This document shows positions 6,573 through 6,733 of a stretch of DNA of 6,733 nucleotides, one piece after another. The stretch covers positions 1 through 6,733 of the forward strand of contig JALWEK010000210.1 of the NCBI GenBank assembly GCA_027014185.1, given 5' to 3'. Numbering within the stretch: the first letter of the stretch is position 1; every line of letters begins with the position of its first letter. Origin of the DNA: Aquificaceae bacterium. Its GTDB lineage: Bacteria; Aquificota; Aquificia; Aquificales; Aquificaceae. The notes below the pieces were generated by a model. It made no database searches, was not told the DNA's origin, and saw only the letters and a list, made by a program, of their open reading frames with translations. Both the position numbers and the translations under genes were made by a program.

Positions 6573-6733
6573 CACTGCACCTCCTTAAAAAGCTCTTCTA
6601 AATTTAGCTCAAAATCCTTCAGAAGGCAGGATTTTACACTGCCGTTCTCATAACCGAAAGAGCAAACCTCATATCCATCACCTTTGAGTGAGAAGATCTC
6701 GATCGCCCTCTCCCCGGGGAAGATAAGCCAGAG
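6572..6733 (-). CDS. Probable Uma2-family (DUF820) protein, C-terminal fragment
   Basis: An open frame enters from the right edge and gives 53 residues before TGA at 6574-6572. The peptide starts LWLIFPGERAIEIFSLKGDG, continues with YEV, FGYENG and VKSCLLKDFEL, and ends NLEELFKEVQ. This pattern (YW-like start, a short hairpin with GDGYE, then a G-S-LL-FEL-LEELF ending) is how Uma2/DUF820 proteins end, a PD-(D/E)XK nuclease-fold family of unknown physiological role. The catalytic residues would lie upstream, outside the window, so activity cannot be judged. There are no cysteine pairs of the ferredoxin type, so it is not the delta subunit of the oxidoreductase. The gene shares one base with the alpha start and contains the alpha Shine-Dalgarno sequence, so it is probably in the same transcript. 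The family assignment is from remembered pattern only. Confidence 0.6.
   Translation of the reverse strand, partial: LWLIFPGERAIEIFSLKGDGYEVCSFGYENGSVKSCLLKDFELNLEELFKEVQ
6579..6586 (-). promoter_or_regulatory. Ribosome binding site for the oxidoreductase alpha subunit
   Basis: The minus strand reads AAGGAGGT here. The GGAGG core is seven bases from the ATG at 6572 and four from the alternative GTG at 6575, which decides the start in favour of the ATG. The site lies within the last codons of the Uma2-like gene, so ribosomes finishing that gene would re-expose or re-use it. Confidence 0.8.

Noticed and set aside
6575..6577. Idea that the right-edge fragment is the delta subunit of the oxidoreductase
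   Set aside because: The 53 residues contain two isolated cysteines and none of the CxxCxxCxxxC motifs of that subunit; the ending resembles Uma2 instead.

Overview
The window is a dense stretch of bacterial chromosome with seven protein genes. Two of them are cut by the window ends. It probably comes from a thermophilic, microaerophilic autotroph of the Aquificales/Aquificota type. That placement is an inference from three things: heavy use of AGG/AGA for arginine and ATA for isoleucine together with many charged residues, near-zero gene spacing, and the presence of a 2-oxoacid:ferredoxin oxidoreductase beside a peroxiredoxin and NAD synthesis. No rRNA, tRNA, CRISPR array or insertion sequence was seen.

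Plus strand, 1-2123: the C-terminal part of a YvcK/CofD-like protein overlaps the start of a complete L-aspartate oxidase (nadB) by 23 nt. Plus strand, 2124-2192: this is the only real intergenic gap (69 bp). It is visibly AT-rich and holds a TTGACA box, two overlapping inverted repeats and a strong ribosome binding site. Plus strand, 2193-3797: a typical 2-Cys peroxiredoxin is followed 30 nt later by a thioredoxin-reductase-like flavoprotein. This pair looks like a peroxide-detoxification unit. The flavoprotein keeps its FAD sites and a redox CxxC, but its NADPH-binding motifs are eroded.

Minus strand, 6733-3798: the tail of a probable Uma2-family protein, then the alpha, beta and gamma subunits of a 2-oxoacid:ferredoxin oxidoreductase. 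All are overlapped or coupled, each with a strong Shine-Dalgarno sequence. The usual small 2x[4Fe-4S] delta subunit is not at its common place before alpha. The gamma stop codon directly abuts the stop codon of the flavoprotein, so the two operons converge with no spacer.

The main point of interest is the redox theme. An enzyme that exchanges electrons with ferredoxin lies tail-to-tail with a peroxiredoxin and a reductase that looks unable to bind NADPH in the standard way. A ferredoxin-dependent (FFTR/DFTR-like) reductase is a reasonable hypothesis, but it is not shown by the sequence.
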